Of a stretch of DNA of 64,000 bases, positions 1 through 8,138 are shown piece by piece (position 1 is the first letter of the stretch; each line of letters opens with the position of its first letter). The notes under the pieces are model-generated. The model made no database searches. It saw nothing but the letters and a program-made list of their open reading frames with translations, and had not been told where the DNA came from. The position numbers were made by a program, and so were the translations under genes. This DNA comes from Bacteroidota bacterium. GTDB taxonomy: Bacteria; Bacteroidota; Bacteroidia; UBA7662; JAIXUI01. The stretch is from assembly GCA_027484125.1 (NCBI GenBank), contig JAIXUI010000015.1:36390-100389 (forward strand), written 5' to 3'.

Positions 1-1160
1 TCACCGAAGTAATGGAGGATTTGCTTTCTTCTACAGACTGCTGATTCTGCGTAAGAAACCACTTCATTTAACAGCAGGTTGCTGATTTCTTTTTCTGCAA
101 TGTATTTATCCTTACTGAACTTCTGAAGTTTGATGATGTCATTCTCTGAATAGAAAGCCAAACAAATTCCTTCCATACCATCTCTACCCGCTCTACCGGT
201 TTCCTGGTAGTAGTTCTCGATAGATTTGGGCATATCATAATGGATAACAAATCGAACATCTGGCTTATCAATACCCATTCCGAAGGCAATTGTGGCAACA
301 ATCACATCAACTTCTTCCATCAAGAATTGGTCTTGATGTTTAGATCTCACATGAGCATCGAGACCAGCATGATAAGGAGCTGATTTAATGCCATTGGCCT
401 GCAAAACCAGCGATAGCTCTTCGGCTTTTTTTCTGCTCAGACAATAGATAATGCCCGATTTCCCTTGGTTGTCTTTAATGAATTTGATGATGTTCTTAAC
501 AGCCTCTACTTTGGGGCGAATCTCGTAATACAGATTTGGCCGATTGAAGGAAGACTTGAACAAGGTGGCATCACCCATTTGTAGGTTTTTGACAATGTCT
601 AATTGAACCTTAGGCGTTGCAGTTGCTGTAAGCGCGATTACCGGAATTTGCCCGATTTCGGCAATCATTTTACGGATATTTCGGTATTCAGGGCGAAAGT
701 CATGTCCCCATTCGGAGATACAGTGAGCTTCGTCAACCGCTACGAAAGAAACCGGAACAGACTTGAGGAAGTCGATGTAATCTTGCTTTCCAAGAGATTC
801 CGGGGCCATAAACACCATTTTAGTGGTGCCTTTTCGGATGTTGTCCATGACTTCCTTCACCTCAGTTTTATTAAGAGAGGAGTTGAGGAATTCAGCAACT
901 CCTTCCGAGCCGGTGTAGGCTCGTATGGAGTCCACCTGATTTTTCATCAGCGCAATAAGCGGAGAGATGATTATGGCTGTACCTTCTAGTACTAGAGCTG
1001 GTAGTTGATAACACAAACTTTTGCCAGCGCCGGTAGGCATGATGACAAAGGTGTTTTTGTTTTGGCAGATATTGTTGATAATGTCTTCTTGTTGCCCTTT
1101 GAAACCTTCGAATCCGAAGTATTTCTTGAGAGCCTCATGAAGCTTGGTACTGTTCATCAT
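1..1160 (-). CDS. recQ: ATP-dependent DNA helicase RecQ (3' part cut by the window edge)
   Basis: RecQ unwinds DNA 3' to 5' in recombination and repair. About 386 codons are visible and the frame is still open at base 1, so the C-terminus lies outside. Helicase motifs read in order: Walker A PTGAGKS near residue 42, the DEAH box in VDEAHCISEWGHDFRPEY, and QETGRAGRDG (motif VI). The visible end, AVCRRKQILHYFG, contains the first cysteine of the RecQ zinc-binding region. Two consecutive ATG codons (1160 and 1157) can start it, and neither has a clear ribosome site. It is divergent from kdsD. Confidence 0.93.
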   Translation of the reverse strand, partial: MMNSTKLHEALKKYFGFEGFKGQQEDIINNICQNKNTFVIMPTGAGKSLCYQLPALVLEGTAIIISPLIALMKNQVDSIRAYTGSEGVAEFLNSSLNKTEVKEVMDNIRKGTTKMVFMAPESLGKQDYIDFLKSVPVSFVAVDEAHCISEWGHDFRPEYRNIRKMIAEIGQIPVIALTATATPKVQLDIVKNLQMGDATLFKSSFNRPNLYYEIRPKVEAVKNIIKFIKDNQGKSGIIYCLSRKKAEELSLVLQANGIKSAPYHAGLDAHVRSKHQDQFLMEEVDVIVATIAFGMGIDKPDVRFVIHYDMPKSIENYYQETGRAGRDGMEGICLAFYSENDIIKLQKFSKDKYIAEKEISNLLLNEVVSYAESAVCRRKQILHYFG

Positions 1161-1189
1161 AGGAGGATGCTGCACGTCAGCGGTTTTGT

Positions 1190-1197
1190 TACTTTTG
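1190..1197 (+). promoter_or_regulatory. -7 promoter box TACTTTTG for kdsD
   Basis: Full match to the Bacteroidota -7 consensus TAnnTTTG in the recQ-kdsD divergent region. It lies 27 nt before the TTG proposed as the kdsD start. No convincing -33 box was seen. Because the in-frame TTG at 1144 lies upstream of this box, it should not be in the transcript. Confidence 0.5.
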
Positions 1198-1224
1198 TTT
1201 TCAATCTACGAAATTAAGCCCAAT

Positions 1225-2199
1225 TTGAATAACAGTGCTGAAATTTTAGCCTTTGCTAGAAAGGCTTTGTACACCGAGGGTCAGGCAATCCTTGATTTAA
1301 CGCAGTATTTGGACGAGGAGTTTTCCGGTGCTGTTATGTCAATGTTAAATTCTACTGGCAGAGTGGTTGTCACCGGTATTGGCAAAAGTGCCATCATTGG
1401 TCAGAAAATAGTAGCAACCTTCAACTCTACCGGCCAACCGGCTTTGTTTATGCACGCAGCAGACGCCATTCATGGCGACTTGGGCATGATACAGCCAGGT
1501 GATGTGGTCATTGCACTGTCTCAAAGTGGGAACACTCCTGAAATCAAGGTCCTCATTCCTTTGATTAAAGCCTATGGTTATCCGGTAATTGCTATAACCG
1601 GAAATAAGTCATCCTTCTTGGGATTGGAAGCGGATTTTGTTCTAAGCAGTACGATTTCTGAAGAAGCTTGCCCCTTGAATTTGGCGCCAACTACCAGCAG
1701 TACCGCCCAGTTGGCTTTAGGAGATGCATTGGCCATTTGTTTGATTCATCTGCGTGGATTTTCAGATGCAGATTTTGCACGCTTTCACCCGGGCGGTGCT
1801 CTGGGTAAAAAATTGTATTTGCGTGTGGCTGATATTTCTCGTCATAATGCTTCACCAAAGGTGTCGGAAAATGCTGATTTAAAAGCAGTTATTCTTTCTA
1901 TTTCTGAAGGGTTACTGGGTTGTACGGCGGTGGTGAATGAGCATAATAAACTGCTTGGAATTATTACTGATGGAGATATCCGAAGAACCATCAATCAAAA
2001 TCTTCATCACCTTGTTCATGTTAAAGCGTCTGAAATGATGACTGTAAATCCTCTTACGGTGCGTCCTGATACCATGGCCACTGAAGCTTTGGAACTCATG
2101 AAATCCAAGGACATTTCTCAGCTGGTTATAGAAGATGAAACAAGCCAATTCGCCGGAATTGTACACCTTCATGATTTAATTCGGGAAGGCTTTATTTAG
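1225..2199 (+). CDS. kdsD: Arabinose-5-phosphate isomerase (KdsD/KpsF family)
   Basis: It interconverts ribulose-5-phosphate and arabinose-5-phosphate, the first step towards Kdo for lipopolysaccharide. An N-terminal SIS domain (about residues 35-170) contains TGIGKSAIIGQK and SQSGNTPE. The family motif HPGGALGKK is near residue 188, and a C-terminal CBS pair (GIITDGDIRR and QLVIEDE regions) fills the rest. The reading frame is open further 5', but those codons overlap recQ and precede the promoter box. A TTG start at 1225 gives 324 residues, the usual family length. There is no ATG near the expected N-terminus. It lies just upstream of manC, so both are probably envelope sugar genes. Confidence 0.9.
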   Translation: MNNSAEILAFARKALYTEGQAILDLTQYLDEEFSGAVMSMLNSTGRVVVTGIGKSAIIGQKIVATFNSTGQPALFMHAADAIHGDLGMIQPGDVVIALSQSGNTPEIKVLIPLIKAYGYPVIAITGNKSSFLGLEADFVLSSTISEEACPLNLAPTTSSTAQLALGDALAICLIHLRGFSDADFARFHPGGALGKKLYLRVADISRHNASPKVSENADLKAVILSISEGLLGCTAVVNEHNKLLGIITDGDIRRTINQNLHHLVHVKASEMMTVNPLTVRPDTMATEALELMKSKDISQLVIEDETSQFAGIVHLHDLIREGFI

Positions 2200-2205
2200 T
2201 TGAGG

Positions 2206-2213
2206 TATATTTG
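2206..2213 (+). promoter_or_regulatory. -7 promoter box TATATTTG for manC
   Basis: Full match to TAnnTTTG, ending 6 nt before the manC ATG at 2220. Its last bases form a TTG codon in frame with manC, but as part of the promoter this is not the translation start. Confidence 0.5.
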
Positions 2214-2219
2214 CCGCTC

Positions 2220-3299
2220 ATGCAGCGAACGTATGTGGTGATTCTTGCCGGCGGGACAGGTTCCCGTCTTTGGCCTGCTAGCAAAGCTGCTAAGCCTAAG
2301 CAATTTCTCGACCTTCTCGGTTTGGGACAGTCTATGTTGCAACTCACTTACCAACGTTTTGCCAAGTTTATTCCGGAAAAAAATATTCACATTGTTACCA
2401 ATCGGCTTTACACCAAAATTGTAAAAGAGCAGCTTCCTTTTTTATCTGCAGAACAAATTATTACTGAACCAGTAAAGAAAAACACAGGGGCAGCGGTCGC
2501 CTACGCGATGTTTAAATTGAAACATCTTGATCCTGGATGTACTGTAATTCTTTCGCCTGGTGATAACATGGTGTTCGACTTGGATAACTTTCAGGTGGCC
2601 ATGGAACAGGCCATTGCTTTTGTAAGGAAGCAAGATGTATTGCTTACGTTTGGGAAAAAGCCCCACCAGCCTGATACCACCACCGGTTACATCCAGTATG
2701 TAAATTCTGCTGAAGGTGTTGGGCATAAAGTGAAAACCTTTCTCGATAAACCAACCGCAGAATTAGCCAACACCTTGTTTCGGTCAGGTGAATTCTTACA
2801 ATACACCGGCACTTTCGTTTGGAAGCTGGAAGCTATTCTGAAAGCCTACCGTGAGGTAATGCCCGATTTGTACGAGGCATTCTCTGAAAATGAATCAGCA
2901 ATCGGAACTCCCGATGAAAGCAAGGTTATGGAAAAGGTCTTTTCATTCGTTGAAAATGTCTCTTTTCGAGCCGGTGTTGTATATAAACTGCCAGAAAAGG
3001 TGAGGGTGATGCAAGCCAATTACCAATGGACCGACCTGACTTATTGGGAAGAAGTTTGGAAAGCACATGAGAAAGATTACGTCGGAAACGCTGTTTCAGG
3101 TAGAGATGTGCTGATGTACGATTCTTCTAATTGTTTGGTTCAGGTGCCAAGAGAAAAGTTGGTAATTATCAAGGATTTGGAAGATTATATCGTGGTTGAT
3201 TCAGGCGATGTTTTATTGATTTGCCCTATTGCTAAGGAGGGTGAAGTTAAAAGTATCCTCGCCGCCTCCAGAAAAATCAAGATTGAAAAGTACCTATGA
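2220..3299 (+). CDS. manC: Mannose-1-phosphate guanylyltransferase
   Basis: It makes GDP-mannose from mannose-1-phosphate and GTP in the cytoplasm, feeding polysaccharide and glycan synthesis. The nucleotidyltransferase signature ILAGGTGSRLWP is at residues 8-19, followed by the KPKQFLDL segment. Later conserved blocks include ILSPGDNMV, FLDKP and the TGTFVWK region. At 359 residues it is the short, single-domain form without a fused phosphomannose isomerase. The ATG at 2220 was chosen because the upstream in-frame TTG is inside the -7 box. The stop overlaps the next start by 4 bp (ATGA), indicating translational coupling. Confidence 0.9.
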   Translation: MQRTYVVILAGGTGSRLWPASKAAKPKQFLDLLGLGQSMLQLTYQRFAKFIPEKNIHIVTNRLYTKIVKEQLPFLSAEQIITEPVKKNTGAAVAYAMFKLKHLDPGCTVILSPGDNMVFDLDNFQVAMEQAIAFVRKQDVLLTFGKKPHQPDTTTGYIQYVNSAEGVGHKVKTFLDKPTAELANTLFRSGEFLQYTGTFVWKLEAILKAYREVMPDLYEAFSENESAIGTPDESKVMEKVFSFVENVSFRAGVVYKLPEKVRVMQANYQWTDLTYWEEVWKAHEKDYVGNAVSGRDVLMYDSSNCLVQVPREKLVIIKDLEDYIVVDSGDVLLICPIAKEGEVKSILAASRKIKIEKYL

Positions 3300-4576
3300 A
3301 ATTAGGGCTCTTTGCATTACTACTTCTTTCGGTCCAACTCACTTCCGGACAAAACTCCATCACTTATCGGTTTGGTAAAGAAAACAGGATGGTGCTAGAC
3401 ACCCTTCTTCCCGCCGGCACGGAGCGTTTTGTGCTCGAAATTCCAACGAAGTCTTACGGTGGAAGCCCATTAGCTTGGTTAAATGGTAAGCCAGTTGCAA
3501 CCCGCTTAGTGAAACGTCAGGTAAATACTTTGCGTCCACCAGCGAACTGGAAGGAATTGTTGCTGTCGAATGTCGGGAAAACGGTTGAATTGGAGGTTGA
3601 TGAAGGAAAATCGAATCTGGTGAGTTATTCCGGCACCATAATGCCCCTTGATAAAGAGGCCAGCATTGTGATGCTTAAAACGGATCACCAGTCTTATGAA
3701 TTTATTGATATAAACAGAATAGTTCATTTTAACGGCCCAAACTTATTAACTGATTTCGTTCATGCTGAAAACCTTGGAGTAGTGGTAGAATTGCCTGAAA
3801 TTATTCATGATACTCCATTGAAAATGAGCGTAGTATTATTGGAATCAGCAGCAAAATCCAATTTGGTATTGGATACCACACAAGAAAAACAATCACTCAG
3901 CTTACAAGCGAGTATTCGTTTGCCTTGGGTATTGCCTACACCTACAACCAAATTTTTGGAATTGGCCCTGCCCTCAGGCATCCTTCAAGTATCTGCAGAT
4001 TCTTTGAAATTGAAGGAAGGGGAACAAACGGTGGTACTTACAGATAATTTTATTCGAGACACCACCGCCACACCATGGAAGTTAACCTTAAAAGGGCAAG
4101 ATCCTTTTAAACCTAACCCCTCTACTGACAGTTATCCGGTTTGGAGTTTATCGTATCAATGTGATCACGCAGATCTTTTTGAAGACTTAACTGTTATCCC
4201 CAAATCTTACGATTGGGGAGTTTCAAGTTTAGAAAAAAATGTATTAGAACTTACCCGAACAAAACGGTCAGTTTATGCTACCGAGCCCGTTTTGACTTGC
4301 CAATCTTATAAGTCAAAGTTTAAATATCAGGGTAAAAAATACGAACTGTTTGAGGTAAGCGGCTACGTGCTGCTAAGGAACACGGAATCAGAACCATCAA
4401 CATTACTTCTTGAAAAAAGAGCCATCTATGACAAGTCGATGTTGGCCATAATGAAACCGGAAGAGGAAGCTGGAATGGTAGAATGGGCCATTCAGGAGTC
4501 CGTTACTATACCATCAAAAAGCACTGTTCAGGTTCCATTCCGTTATTATTTGCTCAAGCCATTGGAAGTTCGGTAA
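3296..4576 (+). CDS. Secreted protein of unknown function, DUF4139-like
   Basis: A 426-residue protein with a clear N-terminal signal peptide (hydrophobic core LGLFALLLLSVQL, likely cleavage after TSGQ), so periplasmic or surface-exposed. The rest looks beta-rich and has no membrane helix. The order of an N-terminal small-domain region (LPAGTERFVLEIP), a middle stretch (VELEVDEGKSN) and a beta-rich C-terminus ending in TVQVPFRYYLL resembles DUF4139 proteins, but this is a weak, by-eye resemblance. It is coupled to manC by a 4-bp overlap, and its last 31 bp overlap the end of the convergent copA gene. Confidence 0.7.
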   Translation: MKLGLFALLLLSVQLTSGQNSITYRFGKENRMVLDTLLPAGTERFVLEIPTKSYGGSPLAWLNGKPVATRLVKRQVNTLRPPANWKELLLSNVGKTVELEVDEGKSNLVSYSGTIMPLDKEASIVMLKTDHQSYEFIDINRIVHFNGPNLLTDFVHAENLGVVVELPEIIHDTPLKMSVVLLESAAKSNLVLDTTQEKQSLSLQASIRLPWVLPTPTTKFLELALPSGILQVSADSLKLKEGEQTVVLTDNFIRDTTATPWKLTLKGQDPFKPNPSTDSYPVWSLSYQCDHADLFEDLTVIPKSYDWGVSSLEKNVLELTRTKRSVYATEPVLTCQSYKSKFKYQGKKYELFEVSGYVLLRNTESEPSTLLLEKRAIYDKSMLAIMKPEEEAGMVEWAIQESVTIPSKSTVQVPFRYYLLKPLEVR

Positions 4577-6759
4577 GGCCTTAAAGCGTTTAATACCACA
4601 CTTAATGAACTCATAGCCATAGCAGCTCCAGCCCACATGGGATTAAATGATAAACCCCAGGGCACCAACACGCCTGCGGCTAGAGGAATAGCTAAAACAT
4701 TATAACCGAAAGCCCAACCAAGGTTTTGCTTGATTCTGCTCATAACTGCTGAAGCATGATCGATGGCAATATCTAGCAACCTTAATTGATCGCCATTGAT
4801 AACAATATCGGCACTTTCTTTAGCCAAATCTGCTCCTTTACCAATTGCAACGCTTACTTGTGCCAACGCCAGCGCTTCGGAATCGTTAATGCCATCACCA
4901 ACCATCCCAACCACCTGCTTAGGATGTTTCTTTTGATAGGCTCGCAGGTGTTCTGCTTTTCCTGAAGGACTCACCTCTGCAATAATCGCTTCAGGTTCAA
5001 TGCCTAATATCGCCGCGATGGGCTGGTTGTTGACGAGTTTATCTCCACTGAGCAAATTAATTTCAATGTTTTTTGAACGAAGTCGCTGAATCACTTCTTT
5101 GGCGTCTTCCTTTAGCGTATCACGAAGTTTGATAAGCCCCACCACTTTCTTTTCTATACAAAACCAGACTTCCTGACTATCCTGCTGATGGATAAAGTTG
5201 GAAGGGAATTCTGCCTGCTGACTACTCATAAGAGACTGACTTCCCGCGAGTAGGAGCGAGTCTTGCCATCTTCCCCAAGTACCGGCTCCTGGTATACTCT
5301 CTGCATGTTCCGGTACGATTTCTTCTATTCCTTGCTGTTGCCAATGTTTAGCAATAGAAGCAGCCAAAGGATGATTGGATCGTGTTAAAAGCCCCAAAAA
5401 CGCAGCCCTCAGTTTCTTTTTGTCCCAATTGTCTATTTCCCACCATTCTTCCTGAATCACGCTGGCATTTCCGGTGGTCAAGGTTCCGGTTTTATCGAGG
5501 AAGAGAAAATTGATTTTCGAAGCACGCTCTAATACTTCTGCATTTCGAATTAAAATGCCGAGTTCCGCAGCTTTTCCTAATCCAGTCATCAAGGCAGTTG
5601 GTGTGGCTAACCCGAGTGCGCATGGACAGGCCACAACGAGTATGGAAAGAAAGGCATTTAGCCCGTTACTCCATCCTGCTTCGCCACCAAAAAATCCCCA
5701 TAATAAACCTGCAGAAACAGCAATCAGTACCACCATGGGTACAAACCAACGTGCGATTTTATCTGCAAGTTTTTGTACAGGAGCCTTAGAGTTTTGTGCT
5801 TCTTTTACCCGACGTATTAAATGAGCTAATCGAGTATTTTCGCCTGTTGCTGAGGCAATCATGGTGAAAGTAATCTTCCCATTTAAGGTTCCAGCCCAGA
5901 GCTGTTCACCTTTAAGTCGGGTTACAGGAATTGACTCTCCAGTTAATAATTGTTCGTCAATGAGTGCTTCTTCCTCTATCAGCCAGCCATCGGCAGGTAG
6001 TTTGTCGCCAGCCTTTATTCTAACACGCATTCCAGCTTCCAGTTGGTAAGCAGGCATCAAACGCACTTTCCCTGCTTCATCAATTACTTCTACCTCTGCT
6101 TGTTGCAGTTGCATTAACTGCTGAATAGACTTAGAACTTGACAAGCGCGCCTTTTCTTCCAGCCATTTGCCGGTTAAAACGAAAGCCACAACAACACTGG
6201 CGCTCTCGAAATACAAATTTGGGTGGTGGACTGAGGAAAGCAGGGTGTAAAAGCTGTAAAGCCAGGAAATTCCTGCACTTAATGCTACCAATAAATCCAT
6301 GCCCGGGTTTGCATGTTTCAACTGCTGCGTGGCATTTTTAAAAAAATGTTTACCCAGTACACCAACCACTAAAAGGCTGGTAAAGGCAGAAATCCAAAAT
6401 CCGGGTTCCCAGTGCATCCAAAACATGCCCAACAAAAAGGGAGGAATGCTGATTGTCAAGGAAGCAATGGCTTTTCTTTTGGAATGAGCAAGTTCTTTCT
6501 CTCTGAAGTTTAACTCTTCCTGAAGTGTATTACCACCTTTTTGAGGCAGCAACATGCCGTAACCCAATTGTTGAATCGCCGCTTGAATTTTCTCAGGACT
6601 GATGGTTTCAGGAGCAAACTTAACCTGCAAAGCATGGTCGCTGAAATTGACATGCGCTTCTGTGATTCCGAGTGTATTTTTCAGAAGAGATTCAATACTG
6701 CCGGCACAAGATACACAACTCATCCCGGTCAGCGGGTATCTGGCATTGACTTCTAGCAT
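4546..6759 (-). CDS. copA: Copper-translocating P-type ATPase
   Basis: It exports Cu(I) across the inner membrane at the cost of ATP. One N-terminal heavy-metal domain carries GMSCVSC (C15, C18). Transmembrane segments surround the ion-binding CPC motif in VVACPCALGLATPT (C378). The phosphorylated aspartate is D422 in DKTGTLT, SNHPLA supplies the nucleotide-binding His-Pro, and GDGINDSEAL is near residue 620. At 737 residues it has the normal length for a one-HMA CopA. No CueR- or CsoR-type regulator is visible next to it. Its 3' end overlaps the convergent secreted-protein gene by 31 bp. Confidence 0.95.
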   Translation of the reverse strand: MLEVNARYPLTGMSCVSCAGSIESLLKNTLGITEAHVNFSDHALQVKFAPETISPEKIQAAIQQLGYGMLLPQKGGNTLQEELNFREKELAHSKRKAIASLTISIPPFLLGMFWMHWEPGFWISAFTSLLVVGVLGKHFFKNATQQLKHANPGMDLLVALSAGISWLYSFYTLLSSVHHPNLYFESASVVVAFVLTGKWLEEKARLSSSKSIQQLMQLQQAEVEVIDEAGKVRLMPAYQLEAGMRVRIKAGDKLPADGWLIEEEALIDEQLLTGESIPVTRLKGEQLWAGTLNGKITFTMIASATGENTRLAHLIRRVKEAQNSKAPVQKLADKIARWFVPMVVLIAVSAGLLWGFFGGEAGWSNGLNAFLSILVVACPCALGLATPTALMTGLGKAAELGILIRNAEVLERASKINFLFLDKTGTLTTGNASVIQEEWWEIDNWDKKKLRAAFLGLLTRSNHPLAASIAKHWQQQGIEEIVPEHAESIPGAGTWGRWQDSLLLAGSQSLMSSQQAEFPSNFIHQQDSQEVWFCIEKKVVGLIKLRDTLKEDAKEVIQRLRSKNIEINLLSGDKLVNNQPIAAILGIEPEAIIAEVSPSGKAEHLRAYQKKHPKQVVGMVGDGINDSEALALAQVSVAIGKGADLAKESADIVINGDQLRLLDIAIDHASAVMSRIKQNLGWAFGYNVLAIPLAAGVLVPWGLSFNPMWAGAAMAMSSLSVVLNALRPYRTSNGLSK

Positions 6760-6785
6760 ATAGGCAATACCTTAGTTAGGGGTAT

Positions 6786-7076
6786 TTAGTTTCTTTCTTC
6801 TTGAAAGAGATGTTTATCCGCGATAAAAGTTCCAAAAGGAAGGAGGGAAGCTATCATAGCAAGAAAGGCCCATTTGAACGATTTATGGCCTTTTAATAAG
6901 AAAAACAAGACCCACATGCTGTAACCAATAAACAACGCTCCATGAGCAGATCCAACAATGTAGTTAGGCTCTTTGATTCCGAGTTTGTACTTGATAGGCA
7001 TGGTGATTGCAAACAGCAAATAACTCACCCCTTCTGCTAGGGCGAGTTTTCGGAAATAGGCCATCGAACGTTTCAT
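6786..7076 (-). CDS. DUF3817 family small membrane protein
   Basis: A 96-residue protein with about three hydrophobic helices (LALAEGVSYLLFAITMPIKY, GALFIGYSMWVLFFLL, WAFLAMIASLLPFGTFIAD). The arrangement, including AEGVSYL near the start and GTFIAD near the end, matches DUF3817 integral membrane proteins, whose function is unknown. A poor -7-like box (GATTTTTG, 7082-7089 on this strand) ends 5 nt before the ATG. It is divergent from the DUF4199 gene and lies 26 bp upstream of copA on the same strand, so co-transcription with copA is possible. Confidence 0.8.
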   Translation of the reverse strand: MKRSMAYFRKLALAEGVSYLLFAITMPIKYKLGIKEPNYIVGSAHGALFIGYSMWVLFFLLKGHKSFKWAFLAMIASLLPFGTFIADKHLFQEERN

Positions 7077-7090
7077 TGTCGCAAAAATCC

Positions 7091-7098
7091 TATATTCG
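7091..7098 (+). promoter_or_regulatory. -7-like box TATATTCG for the DUF4199 gene
   Basis: Seven of eight positions match if the consensus is TAnnTTTG, with C in the second-last T. It ends 8 nt before the ATG at 7107. The TAnnTTCG variant recurs upstream of several genes in this window. Confidence 0.35.
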
Positions 7099-7106
7099 CT
7101 TCATAC

Positions 7107-7622
7107 ATGAAACTCTTTACCGGAATTGTACAGAAGCAAATAGTGTTCATCACCCTTGCTATGTTTCTTTGGGAAATGTTAGTGGTGCTTTTGGGTTGGG
7201 GAAACACAAGTGGTGGGGTATATGGTCCATTAATGAACAATGTATTCCTGGTCTTTGGGCTTATATTAGCCTTGATTAAAATTAAGAATTTTGAAAAGCG
7301 AGTAATTGTCAGCTTCAAACTAATGATTTTTAACGCATTGATAATTGTACTTTTAATCAGTGTTACTTATACTTTAGGTACAATAATGCTCTATCATTTA
7401 GCTATACCTGATTATGTACAAACATTGGTTCAAGAAAAGATGAATTTAATGCTTGCTGATTCTTCCGTTTCAGAAGAAAAAATTCAAACAGAAATAGCAG
7501 CAATTCATAAACGGTTCAGCGTAGAAGGCCTGTTTATTAGAAATTTCATAGTAACCATCGGTACCGGACTCATTTCATCATTGGTACTTTGCGGTGTTTT
7601 TTCTCAGAAAAGTGTGGCTTAA
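7107..7622 (+). CDS. DUF4199 domain-containing membrane protein
   Basis: A 171-residue protein with four predicted membrane helices: one near the N-terminus (FITLAMFLWEMLVVLLGW), one around VFLVFGLILALI, one around LMIFNALIIVLLISVTYTLG, and one near the C-terminus. A charged loop (residues about 105-140) precedes the last helix. This layout is typical of DUF4199 proteins, a Bacteroidota family of unknown function often found near glycosyltransferase or envelope genes. Its stop codon overlaps the promoter box of the following RDD gene. Confidence 0.8.
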   Translation: MKLFTGIVQKQIVFITLAMFLWEMLVVLLGWGNTSGGVYGPLMNNVFLVFGLILALIKIKNFEKRVIVSFKLMIFNALIIVLLISVTYTLGTIMLYHLAIPDYVQTLVQEKMNLMLADSSVSEEKIQTEIAAIHKRFSVEGLFIRNFIVTIGTGLISSLVLCGVFSQKSVA

Positions 7623-7627
7623 CTTCG
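7620..7627 (+). promoter_or_regulatory. -7-like box TAACTTCG for the RDD gene
   Basis: TAnnTTCG variant whose TAA is also the stop codon of the DUF4199 gene. It ends exactly 4 nt before the RDD ATG at 7632, the spacing seen at seven other genes here. Confidence 0.35.
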
Positions 7628-7631
7628 CCTC

Positions 7632-8075
7632 ATGAACGACCCGGTAACGCCTAGAACCGACGGACTCGCTAACCTCGGACAGCGTGTGGTAGCTTTTCTC
7701 ATCGATGCGTTGATAGTTTCCTTAGTTTCCAGATTCATCATGGTGAAGCTCAATATCAAAGTGGACGACGCTGATGCTATTGAAAAGTTCTCAGAAGGCG
7801 GTTTGCTGAATTTATTGATTCATTGGCTGTATTTCGCAGGAATGGAATCCAGCACATACCGTGCGACCCTAGGTAAATTATCGATGGGTATGTATGTAGG
7901 TACATTGAAGAATCATCCACTCACTTTCGCAAAAGCTACAGGACGATACTTTGGTAAAATTCTTTCTACCATCTTGTTCGGTTTAGGTTTTATTATGGCC
8001 GCTTTCAACGACCATGTTCAAACTTTACACGACAAACTATCAGGGACTCTGGTGTTTGTAAAACAGCAGGATTAA
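7632..8075 (+). CDS. RDD family membrane protein
   Basis: A 147-residue membrane protein. The family signature is in LGQRVVAFLIDALIVSLVS near the N-terminus, with the conserved Arg and Asp in the first helix. A second helix precedes SSTYRATLGKLSMGM, the usual T-x-G-K motif after helix two, and a third lies in ILSTILFGLGFIMAAF. The C-terminal QTLHDKLSGTLVF matches the family ending. RDD proteins have been linked to ion or osmolyte transport, but the substrate here is unknown. It lies 9 bp after DUF4199 and may be transcribed with it or from its own box. Confidence 0.88.
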   Translation: MNDPVTPRTDGLANLGQRVVAFLIDALIVSLVSRFIMVKLNIKVDDADAIEKFSEGGLLNLLIHWLYFAGMESSTYRATLGKLSMGMYVGTLKNHPLTFAKATGRYFGKILSTILFGLGFIMAAFNDHVQTLHDKLSGTLVFVKQQD

Positions 8076-8111
8076 TCTTTCAATTTCGGCAAAACCCCAC
8101 CTAAAAGGGGT

Positions 8112-8119
8112 TAGCTTTG
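8112..8119 (+). promoter_or_regulatory. -7 promoter box TAGCTTTG for pyrG
   Basis: Full match to TAnnTTTG, 19 nt before the pyrG ATG. A 6-bp inverted repeat (AACCCC at 8093-8098, GGGGTT at 8107-8112) abuts it. This could end RDD transcription, although no T-tract follows. Confidence 0.5.
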
Positions 8120-8138
8120 CATCCCGTACAACAATCTC

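Noticed and set aside
1144..1224. Longer kdsD start at TTG 1144
   Set aside because: It overlaps recQ, lies upstream of the -7 box at 1190-1197 and adds a hydrophobic tail not found in the family.
3506..3727. Short antisense frames inside the secreted-protein gene and other long genes
   Set aside because: They follow the codon pattern of the main gene and lack start context, motifs or domain matches.
8093..8119. CTP-responsive attenuator or leader at pyrG
   Set aside because: The hairpin overlaps the promoter, so it is not in the pyrG mRNA, and the leader lacks an initial G-C run.
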